From the NCBI GenBank assembly GCA_029781825.1, contig JAKOVY010000032.1, positions 23,438 through 87,437 of the forward strand: a DNA stretch of 64,000 bases, given 5' to 3'. Both the position numbers and the translations under genes were made by a program. Of this stretch, positions 55,038-63,968 are shown piece by piece; position 1 is the first letter of the stretch; each line of letters begins with the position of its first letter. This stretch comes from Bacillota bacterium. Lineage in GTDB: Bacteria > Bacillota > Syntrophomonadia > Syntrophomonadales > DTU052. Below the pieces are notes generated by a model. The model saw nothing but the letters and a program-made list of their open reading frames with translations, had not been told where the DNA came from and did no database searches.

Positions 55038-56786
55038 ATGTCGAGCCGGAAAGAGGTTTTTAATACCTCCAGTGTGATAGGCAACTATCTGAGGATATAC
55101 TTCGGACAGGAACAGGGTGTTCGGCTGGGTGAGTCCGGTGTGGTAAGCCTGAAGGAACATCAGTTGGTTCCAGGCCGTAAGGGGCAGGTTAAGATCCTGA
55201 CCAACCGTGATGCCGGACAGTGTTTTTTGGACTATATTGATCCCGGCCAGGTGGTTCATCTGAGCGTTTTCCATCAACGTGGCATAATTCATCCAAGAGA
55301 AGTAGCAAAACGGATATTCTGGAGCATTGAAGAATATATACAGCAAGAGGACTCATCGCTGAGGTTCATGGAAAACGACAGACTACAGAACGCAGTTGAT
55401 TTGGCACTTAAGATTCAAGTGGTCACCTGTGAGGGCAAAGGCTTAGTATACGATTTGTTTCAGGGACAGGTTGAACCGTTAGAACCAGGAGAACAGGTAT
55501 TAAATCACGTAAGGGTTCTGATCAAAGTCGATAGTAATAGATATGACATCATATTTCCTGTCGCAGTAGCAGTCGAAGAAGCAATCATCGCAGCCGGAGT
55601 TGAATTGGGCAAGGTACGTAAAATCATTCACACCAGAGCCAAAGAACAGGAAAAGGGATTAGCAAACTACGTACTGTTTCCCTGGAGACACTTTAAAAAC
55701 GTTAACTACCTAACCCTGCGGGAAAACCAGAACCAGTTGGTGACGAGACTTGCCGACAGATTTGGCAGCATTGACGAAGTAGAAGAATTCTTGGCCAGCT
55801 ATACACCAAGCATATTCCACCGCATGAGCAAGGAACAACAGCATAAAAAATGGGGCAACATTGACGAACATCTGCAGCAATTGGAGGAGCTGGGCATTGT
55901 CAGAAAAACGATTTTCGGAACTTATCTAACCAGGGACGGCAAGGAACTGAAAGACTTCATCAACCATCATAAGTGCGAGTTGGAAGCAGAAATAAGACGC
56001 AGCATCAGACGGAAACCCAGGAAATCCGGCAGGATTCGAAAACTAGGAGAGAATACCGTAAAACCAACCACCATACAATACGTTAACTACAATAAAGTGA
56101 AAAGGCAAAATGATGACACCTGGTCGGGCAATTTGGCAATACCCCAGACGGTGTTACAGGCAAAGAAATCGAGCCTGTTAAGAGGAGAAAACCGTTTAAT
56201 CATACAAAAGGAAGATCTTTATCAATATGAAAGACGGCATTACACCCCTATGGATGTCTGCCTGCTGATAGATGCCAGCGGCAGCATGGCCGGCGAGAAG
56301 AGACAGGCGGCGTGTTATCTGGCACAGCACCTGCTCCTGAGCGGGCGGGAAAAGGTAGCGGTAGTCACATTCCAGGAGATGAAAGCCCAGCTGGTAGTGC
56401 CGTTTACCAAGAGTCAAAAAATCCTTTCCCGGGGTTTAACCAGGATTAGACCCGGAGGGTTGACCCCGCTGGCGGATGGAATAGTGACCAGCGTTGAATT
56501 AATAGAATCAACCCGGGTCAGCAACCCGGTTCTGATCCTGATAACCGATGGAATGCCGAACTTCCCCCTGTGGAGTTTTGACGCCAAAAAAGATGCTCTG
56601 GAGGCAGCTTACAAAATAGCCGAAGCCAAAGTGAGGTTCATCTGTATTGGGGTGGAATCCAACAAGGAATACTTAAAGAAGCTGGCCCGTAACGGAAATG
56701 GAAAACTGTATATTGTTGATGACCTGAACAAGGGCAATTTGGTTGACATAATGGCCTATGAAAAGAGGATCGCTAACTCATATTAA
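55038..56786 (+). CDS. VWA-domain (ChlD-like) partner protein
   Basis: This ~582-residue protein has an N-terminal region of unclear fold (up to about 390) and a C-terminal von Willebrand A domain with the MIDAS motif CLLIDASGSMAGEK, a Thr in GGLTPLADGI and Asp in LITDGMPNF. The MIDAS site binds Mg and would couple to the AAA+ protein encoded upstream. It resembles ChlD-type subunits but lacks an obvious AAA domain. The ATG at 55038 follows AGGGGTGA by eight bases. A strong terminator follows. Confidence 0.82.
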   Translation: MSSRKEVFNTSSVIGNYLRIYFGQEQGVRLGESGVVSLKEHQLVPGRKGQVKILTNRDAGQCFLDYIDPGQVVHLSVFHQRGIIHPREVAKRIFWSIEEYIQQEDSSLRFMENDRLQNAVDLALKIQVVTCEGKGLVYDLFQGQVEPLEPGEQVLNHVRVLIKVDSNRYDIIFPVAVAVEEAIIAAGVELGKVRKIIHTRAKEQEKGLANYVLFPWRHFKNVNYLTLRENQNQLVTRLADRFGSIDEVEEFLASYTPSIFHRMSKEQQHKKWGNIDEHLQQLEELGIVRKTIFGTYLTRDGKELKDFINHHKCELEAEIRRSIRRKPRKSGRIRKLGENTVKPTTIQYVNYNKVKRQNDDTWSGNLAIPQTVLQAKKSSLLRGENRLIIQKEDLYQYERRHYTPMDVCLLIDASGSMAGEKRQAACYLAQHLLLSGREKVAVVTFQEMKAQLVVPFTKSQKILSRGLTRIRPGGLTPLADGIVTSVELIESTRVSNPVLILITDGMPNFPLWSFDAKKDALEAAYKIAEAKVRFICIGVESNKEYLKKLARNGNGKLYIVDDLNKGNLVDIMAYEKRIANSY

Positions 56787-56840
56787 ATCGGCTTAAAGCA
56801 GACCAAAGGTTTGCTTTAATAACTCCTCCTTCATAATGGC

Positions 56841-56871
56841 GAGCGCATTTTATATGCGCTCATTTTTTTTT
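56841..56871 (+). terminator. Terminator after the ChlI/ChlD-like pair
   Basis: GAGCGCAT and ATGCGCTC form an 8-bp stem with loop TTTAT, followed by A and a nine-base T-run. Confidence 0.9.
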
Positions 56872-56965
56872 CGCCCCGGAATGGATAAATGTGGAATAAA
56901 GACTCGGCCTTAGCTGTACACTGTAGAAAGCGTTATTGAGCCATGTATGGTTGGAGGTGAAATCA

Positions 56966-57553
56966 TTGCGCCGCTATATTGCTCTGGCTTTGATTATGCT
57001 GCTTTTGGCGGGAACAGTAGGGTGCGGATTGACGGGTTTGGAGGACCAGATCGCATCGTGGAAGGAGATGGTTAAGGAACCCATTGATCCACCACCGGAT
57101 GAAGTGATAGATGAACTGCTGCAAGAGCCTGAGCCCGAAGAAACCGAAAAGATCACGGTAAAGCTCTATTTTGCGCGGCAGAACGGTGATGGCTTGGGGG
57201 TAGAGGAACGAGAGATTCCCAAAGTAACGGGAATTGCCCGGGCAACAATTGAGGAATTGCTGAAAGGTCCACGGACAGAGGACTTAAAATCGGCCTTGCC
57301 GGCCGGGACTCGCTTGTTGGATATCAATATCACGCCTGAAGGCACCTGTATTGTAGATTTCAGCTATCACATTACTGAAGTATCCGGTTCCAAAGCCGAG
57401 GCCCTGGCGGTATTCTCCATCGTCAATACCTTGAGCCAGTTTCCTACTGTAAATAATGTCTCCTTTATGGTGGAAGGGGAAAAGGTGGATTCGATTGGAG
57501 GGAATATCAGCACTGCAGAGCCGGTGACCGCGGATTACGGTTTGAGCGAATAG
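56966..57553 (+). CDS. GerMN-domain lipoprotein
   Basis: This 195-residue protein starts LRRYIALALIMLLLAGTVGCG, a lipoprotein signal with the lipobox ending in Cys. After an acidic Pro-rich linker, a GerMN domain follows (KITVKLYFARQNGDGLGVEER, GPRTEDLKSALPAGT and IVDFSYHI). GerMN domains occur in sporulation and germination proteins, so this protein probably acts at the outer face of the membrane. The TTG at 56966 has GGAGG eight bases upstream; the track start at 56936 would put charged residues before the signal. Confidence 0.88.
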   Translation: MRRYIALALIMLLLAGTVGCGLTGLEDQIASWKEMVKEPIDPPPDEVIDELLQEPEPEETEKITVKLYFARQNGDGLGVEEREIPKVTGIARATIEELLKGPRTEDLKSALPAGTRLLDINITPEGTCIVDFSYHITEVSGSKAEALAVFSIVNTLSQFPTVNNVSFMVEGEKVDSIGGNISTAEPVTADYGLSE

Positions 57554-57585
57554 GCCAACCCTGGAGCGACATTGACAATAGAAAT

Positions 57586-57617
57586 GGCCCCTGGCTTTTG
57601 CAACATGACCGGGGGCC
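57586..57617. terminator. Hairpin between convergent genes
   Basis: GGCCCCTGG pairs with CCGGGGGCC (one G-U pair) around a 14-base loop, between the GerMN gene and the convergent transporter. No strong T-run. Confidence 0.45.
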
Positions 57618-57645
57618 CAGCTTATTTTCTGTCAGTTGTTGAATC

Positions 57646-58284
57646 CTATGACTTGGGTGCCCACGGTCCAAAAGGCTTTCCTACCGGCAGAACCACTGTT
57701 CCGCAGTGGGTATTTAATACCGAAGCCGCTGAGGCGTAGAAAGAGCATATGGCTATTCCCAGCTCTGACCAGGCAGCCAGCTTATGCCAGAACTCCCCGC
57801 CCAGTCCCAGGGTATTGATAAAAAGACCGAGGAAGAGCAGATCGATCAAAACGAATATTGTAAATAATACCTTGTGAGTACTCATGGCACCAACAGTCAT
57901 ATAAAGGGTAAAGATGAAGTAGCCGAGAAAAGCAAAGCCAAGCTGATTTATATCAGCGGTGGCCGCGGCTTTCTGGCCGAACATTCCCAGGTTAATCATC
58001 CAGGTCATTGCTACTCCCAGCCAGAACAAACCATAGCCGCAGAATGCAGTGGCACCAAAGGTGTTGTTGTGTTTGAAATCATACAAACCGGCCACTAATT
58101 GAGCCACAGCACCGAGGAATATGGCCCAGGGCAGAACCAGAGCCACGCTATGGGTGTCTCCTCCGGTGATTCCAAGCTTTTGAGATGAGGCCACCAGGGT
58201 GACCATGGCCAAACCCAGAAGACCGAGCGCTGACGGGTTGGCTACCACCTCTTGTACCCGAGTGATTTCTCCTTGGACCGACAC
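57646..58284 (-). CDS. Acetate uptake transporter (GPR1/FUN34/YaaH, SatP-like)
   Basis: This 212-residue protein has six membrane helices and the family signature NPSALGLLGLAMV near the N-terminus. SatP-type proteins move acetate and succinate through the membrane. It probably handles short organic acids in fermentation. The track starts at an ATG at 58293 that touches GGAGG directly; the GTG at 58284 lies nine bases after it and is the more likely start. Confidence 0.87.
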   Translation of the reverse strand: MSVQGEITRVQEVVANPSALGLLGLAMVTLVASSQKLGITGGDTHSVALVLPWAIFLGAVAQLVAGLYDFKHNNTFGATAFCGYGLFWLGVAMTWMINLGMFGQKAAATADINQLGFAFLGYFIFTLYMTVGAMSTHKVLFTIFVLIDLLFLGLFINTLGLGGEFWHKLAAWSELGIAICSFYASAASVLNTHCGTVVLPVGKPFGPWAPKS

Positions 58285-58713
58285 AATTACCATCCTCCAT
58301 CAACAATTATCGCTATGTTCGAGCCCGCTAAATCTGTCAATATGCTGACATGTTTCACTCCCCTCGTTAATAATTTCACAAAAAGATACATGTCCATGAT
58401 ATCATCTCACCTATTGCCCGGGCAATAAAAATGTTCCAGGAGAAGGGAACGCAGAAAACCGGTTGAAAATCAGTGGTATGCTGTAAGCGATACTAACGGG
58501 TGGCTATTGCAGGAGAAGCTTTTTTCGCGTGATTATGTATGCCCGCCGGTCTGCAGATTCCCCGGAAACAGCGGCAAAAACGGCTAGTCCCCCTTTTAAG
58601 CGGAGCATATTTTCCGCCGGCGGGTTGGTAGATTATAAAGGGGAGAAGTGATAAATTATTAAAAGATGTTCGAATACCGCGGGTTATTCCCATTTGAAAG
58701 AGGTGCTTACTAC
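58285..58713. other. Intergenic stretch between transporter and murI
   Basis: About 430 bases between divergent genes with no recognisable gene. It must hold both promoters. The ORFs in the track here lack ribosome sites and domains. No clear regulator site is seen. Confidence 0.5.
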
Positions 58714-59514
58714 TTGCCGTTTGATAATCGGGCCATCGGGGTTTTTGATTCGGGGATAGGGGGGCTTACTGTTGCTCGCCTTATCCAGGAGCAACTCCCC
58801 GGTGAGGATATCATATATATTGGCGATACAGCCAACTTGCCCTATGGAGAAAAGTCGGTTCCCCAACTGATAGATTTCGCCCGACGGATTATGGATTTTC
58901 TCATGGAAAACCAGGTTAAAGCCATTGTGGCCGCTTGTAATACCAGTTCTTCCGTATCCATTGATGTCTTGCGGGATGGTTATCCGGTTCCCATTATCGG
59001 CGTGGTCAAGCCCGGTGCTCGAGCCGCGGTAAGGGTCAGTAAAAACTTGCGGATTGGCGTGCTGGCGACGGAGGCAACCGTCAAAAGTTCCGCCTACCGC
59101 CGAGAGATTCTCAGCATTCAGCCGAAAGCGAGGGTATGGGAGGTCCCCTGCCCGGCGCTGGTACCGGCAGTAGAGCAAGGACGGACCGCTGACCCGGAGA
59201 TCAGGGAAGCCGTATCTTCTTACCTTCATCTCCCCTTGCAAAATCAGGTGGATACAATTGTGCTGGGCTGTACACATTACCCTTATCTGCAGTCTCTTAT
59301 CGCCGAGGTTTCCGAAGAACAGGCAACCATTGTGGACCCTGCAGTGGAAACGGTAGCCGAACTTAAAAAGGTTTTGGCTGATATGCAGGGATTAGCGCAG
59401 CGGGAATCGGGGAGGGCGAGATTTTTCGCTACCGGACCAACCTATTCCTTCACCGAAATTGGAGCCAGGTTTTACGGGAGGGACCTGGGAAGGGTTGAGA
59501 CCGTTAATATCTAA
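58714..59514 (+). CDS. murI: Glutamate racemase
   Basis: MurI makes D-glutamate for peptidoglycan. The 266-residue protein has GVFDSGIGGLTVAR, the first catalytic Cys in AACNTSSSV and the second in LGCTHYPYLQ. The track starts at 58666, but the TTG at 58714 follows AAAGAGGTG by eight bases and matches the family start. It heads a likely run of murI, fumarase, rph and rdgB genes. Confidence 0.93.
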   Translation: MPFDNRAIGVFDSGIGGLTVARLIQEQLPGEDIIYIGDTANLPYGEKSVPQLIDFARRIMDFLMENQVKAIVAACNTSSSVSIDVLRDGYPVPIIGVVKPGARAAVRVSKNLRIGVLATEATVKSSAYRREILSIQPKARVWEVPCPALVPAVEQGRTADPEIREAVSSYLHLPLQNQVDTIVLGCTHYPYLQSLIAEVSEEQATIVDPAVETVAELKKVLADMQGLAQRESGRARFFATGPTYSFTEIGARFYGRDLGRVETVNI

Positions 59515-59677
59515 TAATCACAACGAGGGTTAAGCCGGTTGTGATCGAGAATTGGGGTACTGCCCGGCTCTCAAGCCACAGCAACGCTGCATACTGCGGT
59601 TACAGCCCACAGCAAATGATTTCAAAATCGCTCTGAAGCTCATCGGTTCGGCAATACTTTTTGGGAAAGGGAACGGA

Positions 59678-60508
59678 ATGCGTACCATTAAGTCGGAGGA
59701 CATTACCAAGGCGGTGGCGGAAGCGGCCATCGAAGCCAATACCGTGCTGCCACCTGACATTTACCAGTCATTGAGAGAAGCGTATGAGAAAGAAAGGCTG
59801 CCACGGGCCCGGTACCTGCTGAAAGTCCTGCTGGAGAATGCCGATATTGCGAAAAAAGAGGGCTTGGCTCTTTGTCAGGATACGGGCATGGCAGTGGTTA
59901 ACATAATAATTGGGCAGGAGGTCCATATCACCGGTGATTTGCAGGAGGCGGTTAATGAGGGGATAAGGTTGGGTTACCGCCAGGGGCACTTCCGGGCTTC
60001 AGTGGTAGAGGACCCTCTCATCCGGGTTAATACCGGCGACAACACCCCCTGCATCATACACACCGAGATCGTTCCCGGAGACACGGTACGGATAACCGTG
60101 TTCCCGAAGGGAGCAGGCAGTGAGAACATGGGCCGGGTGGCTATGCTCAAACCCGGGGCTGGAGAACAGGTGATTATAGATTTTGTGGTGGAGACGGTGG
60201 AAAACGCCGGGGGAAATCCCTGCCCGCCGCTGGTAGTGGGAGTTGGGATTGGCGGCAATATGGAGCTGGCTTCCTACCTGGCCAAGAAGGCATTGATGAG
60301 GCCATTGGGAACGCCGGGACCTTACCCGGAACTCCGGGATAAGCTGTTGGAGGCAATTAACAAGACCGGGATCGGCCCCCAGGGATTAGGGGGAGATACC
60401 ACGGCTCTTGGGGTTAACATCGAATCCTACCCAACCCATATCGCCAGCCTGCCGGTTGCCGTTAACCTGGGTTGCCACTCAACCCGGCGCTGCACACTGG
60501 AACTTTAG
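59678..60508 (+). CDS. fumA: Fumarate hydratase class I, alpha subunit
   Basis: This 276-residue protein is the large subunit of the two-subunit, 4Fe-4S class I fumarase (or L(+)-tartrate dehydratase). It has ALCQDTGMAVVNI, GAGSENMGRVAML and the cluster cysteines, including PCPPLVVGVGIGG. The track starts at 59552; the ATG at 59678 matches the family start. The beta subunit follows 25 bases later. The enzyme joins fumarate and malate in the reductive or oxidative TCA branch. Confidence 0.92.
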   Translation: MRTIKSEDITKAVAEAAIEANTVLPPDIYQSLREAYEKERLPRARYLLKVLLENADIAKKEGLALCQDTGMAVVNIIIGQEVHITGDLQEAVNEGIRLGYRQGHFRASVVEDPLIRVNTGDNTPCIIHTEIVPGDTVRITVFPKGAGSENMGRVAMLKPGAGEQVIIDFVVETVENAGGNPCPPLVVGVGIGGNMELASYLAKKALMRPLGTPGPYPELRDKLLEAINKTGIGPQGLGGDTTALGVNIESYPTHIASLPVAVNLGCHSTRRCTLEL

Positions 60509-60533
60509 AGGTTTACAGCTTATGGAGGGCCAA

Positions 60534-61082
60534 ATGGAGCTTAAGATAGTAAAAACGCCTCTTACAATAGAGGTCGTGCGGTCACTAAAAGCCGGTGATT
60601 TTGTCGCACTGCACGGGGTTGTATATACCGCCCGGGACGCTGCTCACCGGCGGATGGTCCAGGCAATAGCCTCTGGAGAGCCGCTGCCGTTTGATCCGGT
60701 GGGACAGGTGATTTATTACACCGGTCCCTGTCCCGGTTTTAGCCATTACCCGCTGGGATCGTGCGGACCAACCACCAGTGGGAGGATGGATGGTTATACG
60801 ATCGAGCTTCTAAAACTTGGAATTAAGGGAATGATAGGCAAAGGAGAAAGAGCCGCCGAGGTCAGGGCGGCGATGCAGGAGTACCAGGCCGTGTACTTTG
60901 CGACCATCGGTGGTGCCGGAGCCTATTTATCCCGAAAAGTGCTCCGGGCGGAGGTTGTAGCCTATCCGGATTTGGGGCCCGAGGCCGTTATGAGGCTGGA
61001 AGTGGCCGATTTCCCATGCATTGTCGCAACAGACGTTCATGGGGGTAATCTCTACAGAGAATACAACAAGGGGGCTGTATAA
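60534..61082 (+). CDS. fumB: Fumarate hydratase class I, beta subunit
   Basis: This 182-residue small subunit has [48 protein letters not shown] and [13 protein letters not shown], the standard signatures of class I fumarase beta. The ATG at 60534 follows GGAGGGCC; the track start at 60408 lies inside fumA. It pairs with the alpha subunit just upstream. rph follows two bases after the stop. Confidence 0.92.
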   Translation: MELKIVKTPLTIEVVRSLKAGDFVALHGVVYTARDAAHRRMVQAIASGEPLPFDPVGQVIYYTGPCPGFSHYPLGSCGPTTSGRMDGYTIELLKLGIKGMIGKGERAAEVRAAMQEYQAVYFATIGGAGAYLSRKVLRAEVVAYPDLGPEAVMRLEVADFPCIVATDVHGGNLYREYNKGAV

Positions 61083-61084
61083 AG

Positions 61085-61807
61085 ATGCGTATAAACGGAA
61101 GACAGCCTGATCAGATGAGGCTGGTTAAGATAACACCCAACTACCTGAAATATGCAGAGGGTTCGGTATTGATCGAGGCAGGAGACACCTGGGTCATATG
61201 TGCGGCCTCCGTCGAGGACAAGGTTCCCCCTTTTTTAAAAGGGACGGGCTCGGGCTGGGTTACGGCCGAATACGGCCTGCTGCCGCGTTCCACCGAGACG
61301 AGGAACGTGAGAGAAGCATCGCGGGGAAAGGTGAGCGGTCGGACCTCGGAGATACAACGCCTGGTGGGAAGGTCTTTAAGGGCGGTAGTGGATCTTGAGG
61401 CTCTGGGGGAGAGGACCATCTGGATTGATTGTGATGTCATCCAGGCTGATGGAGGTACCCGCACCGCTTCAATAACCGGGGCCTTTGTAGCAATGTGCCT
61501 GGCCATGAGAGGACTGAAGGAGCAGGGACTGATTGAAGGGATGCCGGTTAAAGACTATGTAGCCGCAATCAGCGTCGGTATTGTTGACGGCGTGGCTGTT
61601 CTCGACCTAGATTACGCGGAAGACTCCCGGGCTGAGGTGGACATGAACGTGGTCATGACCGGCAACGGGGAATTCGTGGAGATTCAGGGAACAGCCGAGG
61701 GCAGGCCCTTTACCCGGGCGCAGATGGATGAACTTCTCAATCTGGCCGCGGGGGGCATCCGAGAACTTATTGCCATACAAATGGGTATTATAGGTGATAT
61801 AGGATAA
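61085..61807 (+). CDS. rph: Ribonuclease PH
   Basis: RNase PH trims tRNA 3' ends with phosphate. The 240-residue protein begins [15 protein letters not shown] and has [30 protein letters not shown], the [18 protein letters not shown] active stretch and [16 protein letters not shown]. It overlaps rdgB by one base (TAATG), a standard rph-rdgB pair. Confidence 0.96.
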   Translation: MRINGRQPDQMRLVKITPNYLKYAEGSVLIEAGDTWVICAASVEDKVPPFLKGTGSGWVTAEYGLLPRSTETRNVREASRGKVSGRTSEIQRLVGRSLRAVVDLEALGERTIWIDCDVIQADGGTRTASITGAFVAMCLAMRGLKEQGLIEGMPVKDYVAAISVGIVDGVAVLDLDYAEDSRAEVDMNVVMTGNGEFVEIQGTAEGRPFTRAQMDELLNLAAGGIRELIAIQMGIIGDIG

Positions 61808-62409
61808 TGAAAGCAAGACTGGTGATAGCCTCTCGCAACGAGAAAAAGAAAAAGGAACTGCTGCAGATCATAGGAGACCTTAACCTGGAAGTTGCAACCC
61901 TAAACGATTTTCCCGGGGCACCGGAAGTTGAAGAGGATGGGCTGACCTTTCACGATAATGCGGTCAAGAAAGCCCGCGAGATCGCTCAGTTTACCGGGTG
62001 CATGACTCTTGCGGACGATTCCGGTTTGGAGGTAGATGCCCTGGGAGGGCTCCCCGGGGTGCACTCGGCCCGTTTCGCCGGCGAACCCTCCGATGACGAG
62101 CGCAATAATCAGAAGCTCCTGCAGATGCTGGAGGGGATTCCCGCTCCGGAACGAACCGCCCGTTTTCGCTGTGTAATTGCCATCGCTTTCCCCGACGGCC
62201 GGGTTGAGACTGCTGAAGGCACCTGCGAAGGCCGGATTGGTTTTTTGCCTAAAGGCAGCGCGGGGTTCGGCTATGATCCCCTGTTCATTCCCGATGGGTT
62301 TGACATGACCTTCGCCGAGTTGAGCCCGGAGGTAAAGAACAGCATCAGCCACCGGGGCAAGGCATTACAGAAGGCATTAAAGCTGCTGCAAAGCATTCGG
62401 AGCGATTGA
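61807..62409 (+). CDS. rdgB: XTP/dITP diphosphatase (RdgB/HAM1)
   Basis: This 200-residue house-cleaning enzyme hydrolyses ITP, XTP and dITP. It has LVIASRNEKKKKEL, EVEEDGLTFHDNAVKKA, LADDSGLEVDALGGLPGV and GFGYDPLFIP, then SPEVKNSISHRGKAL. It overlaps the rph stop by one base and is followed 46 bases later by a YfcE-type gene. Confidence 0.95.
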   Translation: MKARLVIASRNEKKKKELLQIIGDLNLEVATLNDFPGAPEVEEDGLTFHDNAVKKAREIAQFTGCMTLADDSGLEVDALGGLPGVHSARFAGEPSDDERNNQKLLQMLEGIPAPERTARFRCVIAIAFPDGRVETAEGTCEGRIGFLPKGSAGFGYDPLFIPDGFDMTFAELSPEVKNSISHRGKALQKALKLLQSIRSD

Positions 62410-62455
62410 CCGGAATGGCGCATGCCAACCGGTCCTCGATGGGGAGGGTTTTACG

Positions 62456-62932
62456 TTGCTGGTTGTGGTGGTCGGAGATACCCACGGCCGTTTGGAACCT
62501 CTACAAAAGGAGATTAAGTCACTCCCTGGATTAGAAGTGTTGTTACATACCGGGGACCATTACCAGGATGGAAGTGTTTTGGCCCGCAAGCTAAAAATAA
62601 AGGGTTATTCGGTAGCCGGCAACTGTGACCGCTCGGGCGGGGTGAGGGAGAAGGTTCTGGAACTGGAAGGGCACCGGATTCTTCTTACCCACGGACACCT
62701 GTACCGGGTTAAAATGACCATGAACAACCTCTACTACAAAGCCCAAGAGGGCGGATACGATATTGTTGTTTTCGGACATACCCACGTTCCCTTCCTGGAA
62801 AAGGCGGATGGCATCTGGTTTATCAATCCGGGAAGTCCCACTTTTCCCCGTGACGGTCGCCCCACCTACGGCCTGATGGAGCTCCGCCCAGGCCAAGCCG
62901 AACTGCGGATCGTAGAGATGAAACGGGCCTAG
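62456..62932 (+). CDS. YfcE/MJ0936-type metallophosphoesterase
   Basis: This 158-residue protein is a small calcineurin-like phosphodiesterase. It has the metal motifs VVGDTHG, HTGDHYQDG, AGNCDRSG, LTHGHLYRV and FGHTHVP. It usually follows rdgB in Firmicutes. The start is TTG behind GGGGAGGG. The substrate in the cell is not known. Confidence 0.9.
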   Translation: MLVVVVGDTHGRLEPLQKEIKSLPGLEVLLHTGDHYQDGSVLARKLKIKGYSVAGNCDRSGGVREKVLELEGHRILLTHGHLYRVKMTMNNLYYKAQEGGYDIVVFGHTHVPFLEKADGIWFINPGSPTFPRDGRPTYGLMELRPGQAELRIVEMKRA

Positions 62933-62989
62933 CGCGGGCTGGTGGCTTCGTTGACAAAAGCTCGGCTTTGAAGGTACAATATGTTGCGT

Positions 62990-63067
62990 CGGGGTGTAGC
63001 GCAGTTTGGCTAGCGCGCCTGCCTTGGGAGCAGGAGGTCGAAGGTTCAAATCCTTTCACCCCGACCA
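62990..63067 (+). tRNA. tRNA-Pro (anticodon TGG)
   Basis: The acceptor arms CGGGGTG and CACCCCG pair over seven bases, followed by discriminator A and an encoded CCA. The anticodon stem CCTGC/GCAGG holds TGG at 63025-63027. The T loop is GGTTCAAATCC. Confidence 0.95.
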
Positions 63068-63215
63068 TTTCATTTCTTGAGAATGCCCGAATATTGGCGT
63101 TAGCTCACTTGAAAGAGTTCTGGGAGGGCCGGGCATAGTTTCGCAAGTATCACGTAGTATCCACGTCTATCACGAAGCTGATGGCATTTTTTCGTTACTA
63201 TATTTGGTCAAGGTC

Positions 63216-63247
63216 AACCTCCAGTCAGACAGTATGGAGGTTTTTTT
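63216..63247 (+). terminator. Terminator after tRNA-Pro
   Basis: AACCTCCA and TGGAGGTT form an 8-bp stem around an 11-base loop, followed by TTTTT. Confidence 0.8.
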
Positions 63248-63493
63248 GTAGTCTAAACGATGCGACGCGAAATAAAAAACAGCCGATTTCCCAGGGGTAT
63301 TAAAATCTTGAAGACACAACCCACCCAGTTCCTAAACCCCTCTTTTGTTTGATGTTGGCCTAGGGAGCCATTTCTTCCTAGACCTCTTTAACGAGAGCAC
63401 TCCCGGAAGCATCATCTAACCTGTTTGAATTAGGCTACCCACTTAATGGGTACTACCACACCTTAATGAGCGCAGTCGTGGAATTTCAAATTA

Positions 63494-63522
63494 TTGACAA
63501 AGACTGATAAGAGATTTATATT
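63494..63522 (+). promoter_or_regulatory. Strong sigma-A promoter
   Basis: TTGACA at 63494-63499 and TATATT at 63517-63522 are spaced by 17 bases, inside AT-rich sequence. It reads toward the leader and the gene starting at 63969. Confidence 0.8.
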
Positions 63523-63640
63523 TCATTTAGCGTATATAGTATGAGGTATAGTAGGATTGCACGATATATTGTATGGAACAAATGTACGGTCAATAATCGT
63601 CAAAAGAAGGGAGTAAGTTAAAGGAATGCGCATCTAAATA

Positions 63641-63710
63641 ATGGATGTCCCATTTGCTATGATGTATCGGGACAAACAACCTTTATGTGGATATTGAATT
63701 GGGCATCCAT
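63641..63710 (+). promoter_or_regulatory. Leader with two mutually exclusive stems
   Basis: ATGGATGTCCCA (63641-63652) can pair with TGGGCATCCAT (63700-63710, one bulge), ending just before the AAGGAGG site. Part of the same strand, TGTCCC (63646-63651), can instead pair with GGGACA (63669-63674). Such competition is the mark of a regulatory leader; no ligand is proposed. Confidence 0.5.
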
Positions 63711-63729
63711 TTCTTAAGGAGGTGGTTTA

Positions 63730-63744
63730 ATGACAAATAAATGA
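63730..63744 (+). other. Four-codon leader ORF (Met-Thr-Asn-Lys)
   Basis: ATGACAAATAAATGA follows a very strong AAGGAGGTGG site by five bases. A perfect 12-bp hairpin begins at the stop codon. Confidence 0.5.
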
Positions 63745-63786
63745 AATTGCAGCGTTGGCGGACGCTGCAATTTCCAGCTGTTTTTT
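63744..63786 (+). terminator. Terminator-like hairpin after the leader ORF
   Basis: AAATTGCAGCGT and ACGCTGCAATTT form a perfect 12-bp stem with loop TGGCGG. A TTTTTT run lies seven bases after it, so it could be an attenuator. Confidence 0.6.
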
Positions 63787-63968
63787 GGCAATCAAGGGCG
63801 AGGTAATAAAAACATGCTTTGGGCCGAGCCTATTACCTGCCCTTTGGCCGGTAGTAGAAATCGTTCGTACTGATTTCTGTATTTGCTTTATTCAACGTAA
63901 TCAATTAATTTCCTGCTGCCAGTCAAAAAATGTTGTCTTTATATGACAGGCCCGGTGGAGGACGAACG

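Larger units (their letters stand above)
63068..63968. other. Intergenic region after tRNA-Pro with promoter and leader hairpins
   Basis: About 900 bases without a full gene. It contains a terminator at 63216, a strong promoter at 63494, two competing stems (63641-63710), a four-codon ORF at 63730 and a terminator-like hairpin at 63744. The ORF 63755-63946 in the track has no domain and is considered spurious. Nothing else is recognised. Confidence 0.6.

Noticed and set aside
63755-63946. 63-residue ORF after the leader hairpin
   Set aside because: Starts inside the hairpin, with no ribosome site and a composition unlike a real protein.
62990-63967. Integrated element at tRNA-Pro
   Set aside because: No integrase, direct repeat of the tRNA 3' end, or phage-like genes were seen in the sequence to the window end.
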